Shown here piece by piece: positions 23,656 to 32,405 of a stretch of DNA of 64,000 nucleotides. Both the position numbers and the translations under genes were made by a program. The number at the start of each line of letters is the position of its first letter. Within the stretch, counting starts at the first letter, position 1. The notes below the pieces were generated by a model. It had not been told where the DNA came from and did not search any database. It saw only the letters and a program-made list of their open reading frames with translations. The stretch is from UBA5195 sp034432755 (lineage in GTDB: Bacteria > Chloroflexota > Anaerolineae > Anaerolineales > Villigracilaceae), in NCBI GenBank assembly GCA_034432755.1, contig DAOUBQ010000033.1, forward strand, positions 1-64,000. Reading direction: 5' to 3'.

Positions 23656-24702
23656 TCAAGCGGCAAGTTGAGGAAATTTGCCATGTAAGGGGGCCTGGTG
23701 GCCTTCTGCATTTGCGTACAGCCAACAACGAACAGCGTGTCCGTTGGTCACTTCCACCAATTGTGGCTCGTTTTGAGAACAAATCTCCAGGTTATGCTCC
23801 AGGCGGGCCTTGCAGCGCGGCGCGAACTGGCAGCCGGGCGGCAAGTTAACCAGGTTCGGTACCGAACCGGGGATGACTTCCAGGCGGTCTTTGATTTTTC
23901 CTAAAATCGGAATAGAACCTATCAAGCCCTGCGTGTACGGGTGAAGCGGCTGCTCGAAGAGGGTCTTGACATCGGTCTGTTCCACGATGCGACCAGCATA
24001 CATAACGGCTACCCGCTCACACATTTCGGCGACGACACCCAGGTCGTGTGTAATCAGGATAATGGATGTGCCGATTTTTTCGCGCAAGTCCTTCATCAAT
24101 CCCAGGATTTGGGCCTGGATGGTGACATCGAGGGCAGTGGTCGGCTCATCGGCAATCAGCAAATCCGGCACGCAGGCCAGAGCCATGGCTATCATCACGC
24201 GTTGGGCCATGCCGCCCGAAAGTTCATGAGGGAAGGCTTCGGCACGCCGTTCTGGTTCGGGAATGCCAACCATTTTGAGCAACTCGACTGCCCGGGCGCG
24301 GCCGGCTTCTTTGCCCAGGGACTGGTGAATGTGCAACACCTCGCTAATCTGGTCACCGACTTTGAACACCGGGTTGAGGGCGGTTTGCGGCTGTTGGAAA
24401 ATCATCGAGATGCGGTTGCCGCGAATATGCACCATTTGCTCTTCGGTGTATTTGAGCAGGTCTTTGCCGTCAAAAATGATTTCACCCTCGACGATTTTGC
24501 CAGGGGCCGAAATCAGGCGCATGATGGAGAGCGAGGTGACGCTCTTGCCACAGCCTGATTCGCCGACCAGGCCCATCACTTCGCCCGGGAAAACGTGAAA
24601 ATCCACGCCATCCACGGCTTTGACCACACCATCTTCGGTGTAGAAATAAGTCTTGAGGTTTTTTACTTCAAGGAAGGGTTGGGTAAGTTCTCGCTGTGAC
24701 AA
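23656..24702 (-). CDS. ABC transporter ATP-binding protein (OppD/DppD type)
   Basis: The 348-residue ATPase starts at TTG (24702), with GGAG seven bases upstream; an ATG 50 codons earlier would be preceded by unrelated residues. Motifs are GESGCGKS, a signature LSGGMAQR, Walker B LLIADEPTTALD, and CQFAPRCKARLEHNLEIC at the C-terminus. It precedes the OppF-type gene. Together with the second OppD/F pair 24.8-27 kb it brings the ATPase count in this cluster to four, more than one transporter needs. Confidence 0.92.
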   Translation of the reverse strand: MSQRELTQPFLEVKNLKTYFYTEDGVVKAVDGVDFHVFPGEVMGLVGESGCGKSVTSLSIMRLISAPGKIVEGEIIFDGKDLLKYTEEQMVHIRGNRISMIFQQPQTALNPVFKVGDQISEVLHIHQSLGKEAGRARAVELLKMVGIPEPERRAEAFPHELSGGMAQRVMIAMALACVPDLLIADEPTTALDVTIQAQILGLMKDLREKIGTSIILITHDLGVVAEMCERVAVMYAGRIVEQTDVKTLFEQPLHPYTQGLIGSIPILGKIKDRLEVIPGSVPNLVNLPPGCQFAPRCKARLEHNLEICSQNEPQLVEVTNGHAVRCWLYANAEGHQAPLHGKFPQLAA

Positions 24703-24759
24703 GGGTTTTCTCCAACGAGCAAGGATTTTTAAATTATAGCAAAAATTTGAGGAGTAGGT

Positions 24760-24791
24760 ATCAAACACCTGCCTGGCGGCAGGTGTTTGAT
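24760..24791 (-). terminator. 14-bp hairpin between ATPase gene pairs
   Basis: The arms ATCAAACACCTGCC and its complement surround a four-base loop. It lies after the small membrane-protein gene and before the OppD-type gene. A T-rich tract begins about 20 bases later, so it may be a weak terminator or a processing hairpin within a long transcript. Confidence 0.5.
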
Positions 24792-24799
24792 TAAGGGGT

Positions 24800-25015
24800 T
24801 TATTCTTTGTCCCGATTTTCTGGTCTGGCAGTATAGGTGGTAATTGCCACAATACCTGTAAACAATCCTGCCACAGAAAGGGTGAAAGCCAAAAAGTTCA
24901 AGAAAAATGTTGACTCGATGGTCCCGATTATCATCAAAAAAGGAAGCAAAATGCCCAAGAGCATGGCGAGCAGGGCAAGCAGAATCAATCTACGGCCAAG
25001 AAGAGGATTTGTCAT
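24800..25015 (-). CDS. Small membrane protein in the transporter operon
   Basis: The 71-residue product has two hydrophobic spans (LILLALLAMLLGILLPFLMI and FLNFLAFTLSVAGLFTGIVAI) and a charged C-terminal tail. The start is the ATG of an ATGA overlap with the upstream OppF-type gene, so it is co-translated. It was not recognised. Its position between two ATPase pairs suggests an accessory of the transporter, but a role cannot be assigned. Confidence 0.7.
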   Translation of the reverse strand: MTNPLLGRRLILLALLAMLLGILLPFLMIIGTIESTFFLNFLAFTLSVAGLFTGIVAITTYTARPENRDKE

Positions 25016-26037
25016 TTGTGCAGCCAACAGAAAACAGTATGACGCTGGCCAACGGTAAATTCCACCGGTTCATTGACGTCGCATTCGCCTTTGATGATGC
25101 GCATGCAACGAGGGTGGAAGCGGCAACCGGCAGGCGGGTTGACCAGGCTGGGCGGTTCACCGGGGGGGATTTCTTTGTAGGTGAGCGCATTGCGGGCATC
25201 TGGCTCGGAGGTACCAGTCAACAAGGCCTGCGTATATGGGTGAGCAGGCTGGTCAATGAGCTTGCGAACTGGGGCTTTTTCCACCAGTTGACCGGCATAC
25301 ATGACAAAGATACGCTCGGAGAAGTAACTGACCGTGGAAAGGTCATGGGTAATATATATAACCGAAAGATTATGTTTTTCTTGTAAGTTACGCAATAGTT
25401 TGAGAATTTCAACGCGCACGGACGCATCGAGCATGGAGACGGGTTCATCCGCAACTAGGAATTTTGGCTCTGTAATCATAGCACGCGCAATGACCACCCG
25501 TTGTTGCTGCCCGCCGCTCAACATGTGCGGATATTTCGCTAAGAAATCTTCCACCGGGCTGAGTTTGACTTCTTCCATGCTCTTGCGAATGCGCTCGTCA
25601 CGTTCGGCTTTGCTTTTGACGCCAGAAACGATGAGGGGTTCTTCCAAAATGCGATACACTGGCATAAACGGGGGTAAAGCGCCAAAGGGGTCTTGCTGAA
25701 CATAGCCAACCCGAGAGTGATACCAACGTTTTCGTTGGGCATCAAATGAGTTGATATCTTCGCCCATAAAAGAGATTTTCCCCGAGGTTGGTTTATGCAA
25801 TCCCAAAATCGCTCTCATGAGACTGGATTTTCCACAGCCCGATTCGCCCACAATGGCAACCGTTTCTCCTTCGGGAAGGTCAAAGCTGACCCCGTCCACT
25901 GCGCGCACATAACCAGCATGACCAAAACCAAAGCGGCGCAATTCAAACCAAACACGCAACTCTTGTACAGACAGCAGGCTATTACGCTCATTCTTTGTTG
26001 GTGATTCCGCGGTAGGTGTTGCTTGAAGGTTCGACAT
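25012..26037 (-). CDS. ABC transporter ATP-binding protein (OppF/DppF type), second set
   Basis: The 341-residue ATPase carries GESGCGKS, signature LSGGQQQR, Walker B FLVADEPVSMLD, H-loop ITHD and a C-terminal CRFHPRCMRI element. A long loop (LRRFGFGHAGYVRA) sits before the Walker motif. It follows the OppD-type gene of the second set by 12 bases and overlaps the small membrane-protein gene by four. The pair is not a close copy of the set at 22.6-24.7 kb, judged by motif spellings, so it may energise a different permease pair. Confidence 0.92.
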   Translation of the reverse strand: MSNLQATPTAESPTKNERNSLLSVQELRVWFELRRFGFGHAGYVRAVDGVSFDLPEGETVAIVGESGCGKSSLMRAILGLHKPTSGKISFMGEDINSFDAQRKRWYHSRVGYVQQDPFGALPPFMPVYRILEEPLIVSGVKSKAERDERIRKSMEEVKLSPVEDFLAKYPHMLSGGQQQRVVIARAMITEPKFLVADEPVSMLDASVRVEILKLLRNLQEKHNLSVIYITHDLSTVSYFSERIFVMYAGQLVEKAPVRKLIDQPAHPYTQALLTGTSEPDARNALTYKEIPPGEPPSLVNPPAGCRFHPRCMRIIKGECDVNEPVEFTVGQRHTVFCWLHK

Positions 26038-26049
26038 CCTATACTCCTG

Positions 26050-27012
26050 CTATGACTGATGATACAGCCAACATTTGACTTTGCGCCCATCTTGTACAAA
26101 TACAGGCGGTTCTTCGCTGCATTTCTCAAAACGAAAGGGGCAGCGCGCGGCAAATCGGCAACCGGATGGAGGTTTTATGAGGCTCGGGGGCTGACCAACG
26201 ATAAAGTCGAGTGCCCGCACATCGTGCAAGCGTGGAACGCTGGCCATCAATTTCTGCGAATAAGGGTGTAAGGGTTTGGTAAAGAAAGGTTCTGAATCGC
26301 CCGTTTCGACAATCTGACCCGCATACATCACCGCGACCTCGTCTGCTAATTCGCTGGATGTGGCAATATCATGCGTAATCAAGATGAAGCTTAAGCCGAG
26401 TTCCTTTTTCAAACGTTTGAGAACGTTAAATATGTTGGCCTGGGTTAAAACATCTAAGGCGGAGGTGGGTTCGTCGAGGACAATCAGATTGGGCGAGGTC
26501 ACCAGGGCCATGGCAATCGCCACGCGCTGACGCATACCGCCGCTCAACTCGAAAGGATAGCGGGTGAGGAAATCAACCGGAACACCAACATGCTGGAACA
26601 TTTTGGCAGCCATTTCCATGGATTCTTGCCTGGAGACGCCCATATGAATCATGACAGGCTCGGCAACCTGGTCACCGACCCGCAGAACAGGGTTGAGAGC
26701 ATTCATGGCCGCTTGCGGCACCAGGGACATTTGCACCCAGCGCACCGAACGGCGGAAATCTTCATCACTGAGCAACATCACATCTTGATTTTCGAGGAAA
26801 ATACTTCCAGAGTAGGAAGAAATGTTGCGAGGCAAGAGACGCAAAATCGCTTTGGCAAGAGAGGTTTTTCCACAGCCCGATTCGCCCAAGATGACTACTG
26901 CACGGTTGTAATCGAGGTCAAAATCTACGCCATCCACGGCCTGAACATCGCCTGCGCGGGTGCGAAAATGAAGTTTCAGATTTTTTACGCGTAGTAACTG
27001 TTTTTTCTCCAT
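26050..27012 (-). CDS. ABC transporter ATP-binding protein (OppD/DppD type), second set
   Basis: The 320-residue ATPase has GESGCGKT, signature LSGGMRQR, Walker B LIVLDEPTSALD, ITHD H-loop and a C-terminal CRFAARCPFRFEKC motif. It lies four bases after the permease gene with the large extracytoplasmic insert, so these ATPases probably energise that permease pair. The substrate is undetermined. Confidence 0.93.
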   Translation of the reverse strand: MEKKQLLRVKNLKLHFRTRAGDVQAVDGVDFDLDYNRAVVILGESGCGKTSLAKAILRLLPRNISSYSGSIFLENQDVMLLSDEDFRRSVRWVQMSLVPQAAMNALNPVLRVGDQVAEPVMIHMGVSRQESMEMAAKMFQHVGVPVDFLTRYPFELSGGMRQRVAIAMALVTSPNLIVLDEPTSALDVLTQANIFNVLKRLKKELGLSFILITHDIATSSELADEVAVMYAGQIVETGDSEPFFTKPLHPYSQKLMASVPRLHDVRALDFIVGQPPSLIKPPSGCRFAARCPFRFEKCSEEPPVFVQDGRKVKCWLYHQS

Positions 27013-27016
27013 GTTT

Positions 27017-28381
27017 TTACAGCCCTCTCAAGCGTGGATTGAAGATTCGGTCAAGAGAAAACCCTAAGGAGGCAAAGGCCAGACCGGTAATCATGAGCAA
27101 AATGGCTGGCTGTAAAATCCAGTAGTAGTAACCATTGTAAAGCGCGCCATTAAATTGGGCATCGTTAATAATCTTGCCCCAGGTAGGCAGCACCGGGTCA
27201 CCCAAACCAAGGACTGCCAGCGATGCTTCGAGGAATACAAAGGAGGGAATGCCAGCAACGAGACCAGGAATGAGCAGCGGGATAATACGTGGAATGAGAT
27301 AGGTGAAGATAATGCGTCGGTCGCTCGCTCCATAAGCGCGGGCGGCTTCTATGTAGGTTGATTCTTTGATTTGCAAAAAAATTGCGCGGTAGCTTTTGAT
27401 GCCACCGGTAAAGATGCTCAACGCAATGGTGGCGCTCAAAATGACCCAAATGCTGCGCGAATAAAGCGTACCGAGCATAATCAGAATGGGCAGGAAGGGA
27501 AGAACCAGGTTTACTTCCGTGATACGTTGAATGAGTTCATCCACCCAACCGCCAAACCAAACGCCAATCGCTGCAATCATCATGGTCAATATGCCAGTGC
27601 CAAGCGATGCGAGCAACCCAAACGCCAATGCTACTGGAATGCCCCACAAGAGAGGCAGCGATAAATCGCGCCGCAAGTGGTCGGTGCCAGCCCAGCCATG
27701 TAGTTGACCGTGCAGCACAAATTCTCCATCAATGTCGGAATTTGGCTCAAAGGTTATGCCTTCTATGACGAGTTTATAGGTGCCTTTGAGAGGGGTCGGG
27801 GTCTCGGAAGCGGGGTCCGCAAATAATCCAATCTCAGGCGAGACGCCTTTCAGACGGCGTACAAGCTTTTCGTCTTGGAGAAAGCGGTAGGTAGAGCGCG
27901 ATTGAATTCCAAAGTCTGCAATGCGAATCTCGCGCCCATCGGGGGTGTACCAGCGAATAGCGACAAAAGGCGATTTTTCAGAAAACGTCCCATACAGGTA
28001 GAAAATCAGGTCTTTTGGAAATTCATCGTAAGGATATTCAAAGGTGTATATGATAGTAACATCTTGTCCGTTTTCACGCGACGAGATTTGTTTTTCAGCT
28101 TTGATTTTGCTCAAGACTGCGTTTTCTTCGTTGCGGCTGGTAATTAAGATTGTGCTTGGTAAATCTTTGGTGGTAAAGTAATTAAACCAGGCAGGCGCAG
28201 CGTTTTTCGGGTTCTGATACCAAACATCTTCACCACCGCGCCAAAGACGGATGGCCTCAGCATAGGGAATGGTGATGACGATATATATGCCAATGACTGA
28301 CAAAACCACAATGATAATCAGACCAAAAACCGCAGATGGGTATTGAGCTAAATCACGAAACAGGTTCTGAATGGCTTTCAT
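27017..28381 (-). CDS. ABC transporter permease (OppC/DppC type) with large extracytoplasmic insert
   Basis: The 454-residue protein has an N-terminal span (LIIIVVLSVIGIYIVI), then about 190 residues of soluble sequence (from WRGGEDVWYQNP to QLHGWAGTDHLRR), then the usual five spans with the EAA-type loop (AARAYGASDRRIIFTYLIPRIIP). Ordinary OppC proteins are about 300 residues, so the insert is the main departure. It follows the OppB-type permease by a four-base overlap (ATGA). The insert faces outside and could contact the oversized binding protein encoded upstream. Confidence 0.88.
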   Translation of the reverse strand: MKAIQNLFRDLAQYPSAVFGLIIIVVLSVIGIYIVITIPYAEAIRLWRGGEDVWYQNPKNAAPAWFNYFTTKDLPSTILITSRNEENAVLSKIKAEKQISSRENGQDVTIIYTFEYPYDEFPKDLIFYLYGTFSEKSPFVAIRWYTPDGREIRIADFGIQSRSTYRFLQDEKLVRRLKGVSPEIGLFADPASETPTPLKGTYKLVIEGITFEPNSDIDGEFVLHGQLHGWAGTDHLRRDLSLPLLWGIPVALAFGLLASLGTGILTMMIAAIGVWFGGWVDELIQRITEVNLVLPFLPILIMLGTLYSRSIWVILSATIALSIFTGGIKSYRAIFLQIKESTYIEAARAYGASDRRIIFTYLIPRIIPLLIPGLVAGIPSFVFLEASLAVLGLGDPVLPTWGKIINDAQFNGALYNGYYYWILQPAILLMITGLAFASLGFSLDRIFNPRLRGL

Positions 28382-29508
28382 TTGCCACCTTCTACTTTGA
28401 CACGCGGGTCAAGCAGCGCATAGATGAAATCAAGAACAAAAACGGTGATTGCCAACAAATATGCAAAGATGATGGTGGATGCAACGATGACCGGGGTATC
28501 GTACAAGCCAATGGCACGGTAAAGAGTGCGTCCCAACCCGGGCCAGTTGAAAATTGTTTCGGTAATGATGGCGCCGGTCCACAAGTTGATGAGCAACAGG
28601 GCAAAACTGGTGACGATGGTCGGAAGAGTGGGACGCAAGATATAGCGGCGTTCGATGTCACGAGCGGTGAGGCCTTTGGCTTTCGCCATCTCGACATAGT
28701 CTTCACTGGAATAAATCAAAAAGAAGGTACGCCAATTGTAAATGCTGAGAAAAATGGAAGCAAGGAACAGCGCCAAAGAAGGCAAAATCATATGTACCAT
28801 CAAGTCAAGCGCGTATTCAAGCGTACCGCTCGGTGGCGGTGCGCTGACCATGCCACCGAAGGGCAAAATCTGCAACCATGCCGCAAAAATCAGAATAAGA
28901 AAAATGCCATAAAACCACGGTGGCGCAGCCGAGGTGGGAGAAAGCGCCACAATGATTTTGTCGGCCCAACTGCCGTAGTGGCGGGAAAGAGCCAATGCAA
29001 GAAAAACACTGATAAAAAACAAGAACAAGTTCGATAACCCAAAAAGGACCAGCGTGGACGGCAGCCGTTCTAGTAAAATGAGGGAAACCTGCTTTGAACC
29101 GCTGTCGCTGGTCATGTTGAGCGCGCGGCCAAAGTTCAATGTAAGGGCGTTCCTCAAATAAGAGATACTTCGCAGCAAGAAGGGTTGGTTCAGCCCCAAG
29201 CGCTCTTCTTCTTGGGCAATTTGCGCATTGATAATATTGTTGCGCTGTTCAACCGTATAATCACGGTAGGTTGGGTTTTGCGAGACGGAGATGGAAATGC
29301 GCTCACGAAGTTCGCCGCGCAAGATTTCATCTACATAGCCACCCATGTTGGCTATTAAGATTGTCAGGTAAACCCCGATCACCACTGTAATGAATAGGGT
29401 CACCAAACGAAGCGCTGAATAGCGCGCCAGACGAATAAGCGTGTTGCTGGTCGCTTTTTTCTGATATGATGCTACATCATTGGTTAAAGTAGAAGTAGAT
29501 TCTGCCAT
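28378..29508 (-). CDS. ABC transporter permease (OppB/DppB type)
   Basis: The 376-residue protein has an N-terminal span and five further spans, with an EAA-like cytoplasmic loop (YVEMAKAKGLTARDIERRYILR). It is longer than many OppB proteins because of an extracytoplasmic region (ELRERISISVSQNPTYRDYTVEQR). ATG at 29508 is preferred over TTG four codons upstream because it is the normal start codon. It overlaps the OppC-type gene by ATGA. A hairpin lies between it and the binding-protein gene upstream, where differential expression is common. Confidence 0.88.
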   Translation of the reverse strand: MAESTSTLTNDVASYQKKATSNTLIRLARYSALRLVTLFITVVIGVYLTILIANMGGYVDEILRGELRERISISVSQNPTYRDYTVEQRNNIINAQIAQEEERLGLNQPFLLRSISYLRNALTLNFGRALNMTSDSGSKQVSLILLERLPSTLVLFGLSNLFLFFISVFLALALSRHYGSWADKIIVALSPTSAAPPWFYGIFLILIFAAWLQILPFGGMVSAPPPSGTLEYALDLMVHMILPSLALFLASIFLSIYNWRTFFLIYSSEDYVEMAKAKGLTARDIERRYILRPTLPTIVTSFALLLINLWTGAIITETIFNWPGLGRTLYRAIGLYDTPVIVASTIIFAYLLAITVFVLDFIYALLDPRVKVEGGK

Positions 29509-29538
29509 TAGATCTCTCAAATAGGAGAAAAAAGTTAG

Positions 29539-29572
29539 AGCAAGGGCAAGGTCACAAAACCTTGCCCCTGTT
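29539..29572 (-). terminator. Stem-loop between the binding-protein and permease genes
   Basis: GGGCAAGG (29544-29551) and CCTTGCCC (29560-29567) form a hairpin after the binding-protein stop codon. A T run follows on the minus strand after about 15 bases. It probably reduces permease expression relative to the binding protein or stabilises the upstream mRNA, as in many ABC operons. Confidence 0.55.
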
Positions 29573-29589
29573 TTTACAAAACTTTATCG

Positions 29590-32181
29590 TTACTTGGCAG
29601 TGACAAACTGGAAGGAAGCAAATGTTGGAATGCTCACCAACTTGGAGACCACCACCACTTCAAGTTTGTTGGAACCTTCAGCCAGCTTAGAGGTCACATC
29701 AGCGGGTAATTTGATAGTGTACTGCCCGTCACTCGCCAATTCGGCCATGCCAGTCGAAACCAGCGTGTTGGTAGCATCGAAGAGCAGATATTTCACTTCA
29801 CCGATTTCGGCAGCAGGATAGGGCTCGCCATTGAAGGTCACAAAGACGTCAAAGGTGGCTTCGTTGCCAATGGTTACGCGGCCTTCGCCATCCACCTCAG
29901 CATCGGCAATCTTGGGTTGAGCAAAGCCAGACCACTTGTCGGCCAAGTCCTGGAAATCAGGATTGTACTTAAGGGTCAGGGTCTTTTCGACGCTAAAGAC
30001 CTTATCCAGGTAGTACGGGCCAGTGCCAATCCAGAAGTGATTATGTTCTTCATACCACTTCTGTAGATTTGCATAGCGGGCAGCCGCTTCATCAGGAGTG
30101 ATGTACTGGCTGAGGGTGGCGGCATAAGGAATGTATTTGTCGGTCGCGGCCTGGTCGAGATACTTCTTGAGAATTTCCAGGCTGGGGCCATCAATGAAGG
30201 ATGTCCATTCGACCTTGTTGGCATCGGCCTTATCGGCAGTATACGCCAGTTCGCTGTTCTCTTCGGCCAGATTCCCAATGGCAATCATTTCCCACGAGGC
30301 ATTGCCGTAGCCATATTCAGGCCAGTTCGTAAAGACGTTCAGTTCAGCATCGAGGGCATACACGTCAGAGTAGTATTCCACCGTAAAAGGTTTGGTGGAT
30401 GTAATGCGGAAGCCTTTGAAGTCTTGTAAGAAGGTTTCAAACGCGGCCACAGTTGCTTCATCGTAAATCTTGCTGGCTTCTTTTGCTGGGTCGAACTGCA
30501 TAATCCACCACATCATAAAGTCAGCAGGAGAGAAGTTGCTGCCGTCATGCCACTTAGTCTTTTCAAAGAAATCAGCCGGATACACTACGGTGCTCTTGCG
30601 CTTGGCAGTGAGTCCCTCGGGGAATTTCTCGCCAACCGTAATAAAGACCTGTTTTTCGGCATCCCAGTCAACCAAGGCGTCCGCCGGGACCTTGATTTCA
30701 GCAGAGAACTTAAGGTCTACCCAATCTAAAGTCTTACCGACCGGCAAGCCTTCTTGCACTTCAACACTTGCTGATTCAATGCGCTGCGGCCAAGCTAAAC
30801 CGGTGAACGGGTCAGAAATGACGCCATAATCGTTAATGAAGCGCTTGGGAGCGGTATCATAGACCCAGTTGGAGCCGCCCACGGGGTTCCAGGGTTCAAC
30901 GAGCATGTCAGACATGGCGTATTTGAGATCGCCGCCTTCTTTATCTGCAAAGCGCAGCGTGAAAGCCTGAAGCTGAGCGCCCTGAACACCACCCGCCAGG
31001 TCAGAGGTAACCTGAACGCCCGGCTTGTAGGGGCTGAACGCTTTTTGGTCCACTAACCAGACGCGAACAGAGTCTTGCATAGCCATGCGCAAGGCCTTAG
31101 CAAATAATTCACGCCGCTCTTCTAGAGTAGAAAACTGGTTGTTTGCCAGTGTTTGCGACAAGGCATAGAATTCAGCCGAGGGATTGTAAGCCTGCCACAA
31201 GGGCTGACCCAGACCATCCTTAGTGTAGTAGAACTGGAAGTTGCTCCCCTGGTCGCGGGATACAGCGGTGGTAATCCAACCACCCGTGTAAATATGCCAC
31301 AGGCCATCGGCGGGGTTGCCGCGAATCCAGATGGGGGATGCTTCCGAAGAGGTCTTATACTGGCGGTCTACGGTGAAACCAATGCTCTCCAGTTGAGAGG
31401 AAACGTAATCTCCAATCGGTTTGCGGGTGCCGTCGCCGTCGTTGCGAATAATGAAAATCAAAGTAACGGGTTCACCGTTAAAGGTCCATTTGCCATCAGC
31501 GCCTTTGGTTGCGCCCAATTTTTCCATTTCGGCCGTGATAACTTCGTTGGCCTTGTCCACGTTGTAAGCATACTTGGCTTCCAACTCGCGGGCGACGTCA
31601 GCCATATTGGCGTAGTCGGGGAACGCACCAGTGATAGGAAAGAACTTGGAAGCAGCCAGACCGCCGTAGACTTCCTGAACGATGTAGTCACGGTCCACCA
31701 GCATGTTCATGGCTTCGCGGATGGCAGGTACAGCAAACGGGTTGAGCTTGCCAGTGGATTGGTCAAAGGTGGCGCCATTCTCACCGCCACCATAGGGGTT
31801 GAAGGTCAACTCATAAGAGCCGCCGTAGTTCTGCGAATACTCTAAACCAGCAGACTGAGCCGATTTGAAATCTTCTGCGCGGCCGAGGGTTGAGGCATAA
31901 ATGTCAATCTGACCAGCCTGAAGTTGGGTAACAACAGAATCTGGCGAAACGCCAACCATCGTGATGCTATCCAGCCAGCCGCCAGTGCGGGTTGTGCGCG
32001 GAATAGCAGTTGGTTCAGGAGTAGCAGTTGGCTCAGGCTGAGCAGGCTGCGCAGGCTGTTCAGGCGCCTTCGTAGGAGCCGGGGGTTCGGTTGGAGCAGG
32101 AGTAGGAGTACCGCAGGCGGCCAGAACCATGCTGGCAACCAGAATCAGGCCGAGGACGGCCATCAAGCGATTTCGTAACAT
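29590..32181 (-). CDS. Oversized substrate-binding lipoprotein (SBP_bac_5 family)
   Basis: The 863-residue protein has a lipoprotein signal with lipobox LAAC (Cys23), a Pro/Thr-rich linker, and an SBP_bac_5-type domain with long insertions. The C-terminal ~90 residues (FDVFVTFNGEPYPAAEIGEV, then EGSNKLEVVVVSKL) look like an Ig-like beta domain. Typical members are about 500-600 residues. GGAGGAG precedes the ATG. An enlarged binding protein next to an enlarged permease suggests a large ligand such as an oligosaccharide, which is inference. It heads the operon with promoter-like sequences upstream. Confidence 0.88.
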   Translation of the reverse strand: MLRNRLMAVLGLILVASMVLAACGTPTPAPTEPPAPTKAPEQPAQPAQPEPTATPEPTAIPRTTRTGGWLDSITMVGVSPDSVVTQLQAGQIDIYASTLGRAEDFKSAQSAGLEYSQNYGGSYELTFNPYGGGENGATFDQSTGKLNPFAVPAIREAMNMLVDRDYIVQEVYGGLAASKFFPITGAFPDYANMADVARELEAKYAYNVDKANEVITAEMEKLGATKGADGKWTFNGEPVTLIFIIRNDGDGTRKPIGDYVSSQLESIGFTVDRQYKTSSEASPIWIRGNPADGLWHIYTGGWITTAVSRDQGSNFQFYYTKDGLGQPLWQAYNPSAEFYALSQTLANNQFSTLEERRELFAKALRMAMQDSVRVWLVDQKAFSPYKPGVQVTSDLAGGVQGAQLQAFTLRFADKEGGDLKYAMSDMLVEPWNPVGGSNWVYDTAPKRFINDYGVISDPFTGLAWPQRIESASVEVQEGLPVGKTLDWVDLKFSAEIKVPADALVDWDAEKQVFITVGEKFPEGLTAKRKSTVVYPADFFEKTKWHDGSNFSPADFMMWWIMQFDPAKEASKIYDEATVAAFETFLQDFKGFRITSTKPFTVEYYSDVYALDAELNVFTNWPEYGYGNASWEMIAIGNLAEENSELAYTADKADANKVEWTSFIDGPSLEILKKYLDQAATDKYIPYAATLSQYITPDEAAARYANLQKWYEEHNHFWIGTGPYYLDKVFSVEKTLTLKYNPDFQDLADKWSGFAQPKIADAEVDGEGRVTIGNEATFDVFVTFNGEPYPAAEIGEVKYLLFDATNTLVSTGMAELASDGQYTIKLPADVTSKLAEGSNKLEVVVVSKLVSIPTFASFQFVTAK

Positions 32182-32267
32182 TGTGTTTCTCCTCCATAGA
32201 GAAAATTTGGATACGACAGGGTTGTAATTGATTTGAAAAGAATGGGGTTAGAATAGTGTATGGGAAA

Positions 32268-32282
32268 CAGAACCACCTCCTT
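32268..32282 (-). promoter_or_regulatory. Isolated Shine-Dalgarno sequence in the 5' leader (STAB-SD-like)
   Basis: On the minus strand AAGGAGGTGGTTCTG lies about 90 bases before the binding-protein start codon, which has its own GGAGGAG. The match to the 16S rRNA 3' end is very strong, but no sensible gene starts after it. In Bacillus cry3Aa leaders such a stand-alone site binds ribosomes and protects mRNA. Confidence 0.55.
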
Positions 32283-32292
32283 CAAAAGTAGA

Positions 32293-32298
32293 ATTATA
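32293..32298 (-). promoter_or_regulatory. Second -10 element upstream of the binding-protein gene
   Basis: TATAAT lies 5' of the isolated Shine-Dalgarno sequence at 32268-32282. Transcription from it would begin near 32286, putting that site almost at the mRNA 5' end. No good -35 sequence is seen at 17 bases, so it is a weak call. Confidence 0.35.
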
Positions 32299-32332
32299 GT
32301 GTTCTTCTGCCAAAATACGAACGATAAGAAAT

Positions 32333-32361
32333 ACTATAGCATAAGGATTTTTAGCAGTCAA
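32333..32361 (-). promoter_or_regulatory. Promoter of the first transporter operon
   Basis: TTGACT (32356-32361) and TATAGT (32333-32338) are separated by 17 bases on the minus strand. Transcription would start near 32326, giving a leader of about 145 bases that contains the isolated Shine-Dalgarno sequence. Confidence 0.75.
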
Positions 32362-32405
32362 GCAAATCAATTGATAAAATTGAAACAGTCTTAACCTTTG
32401 CTGTT

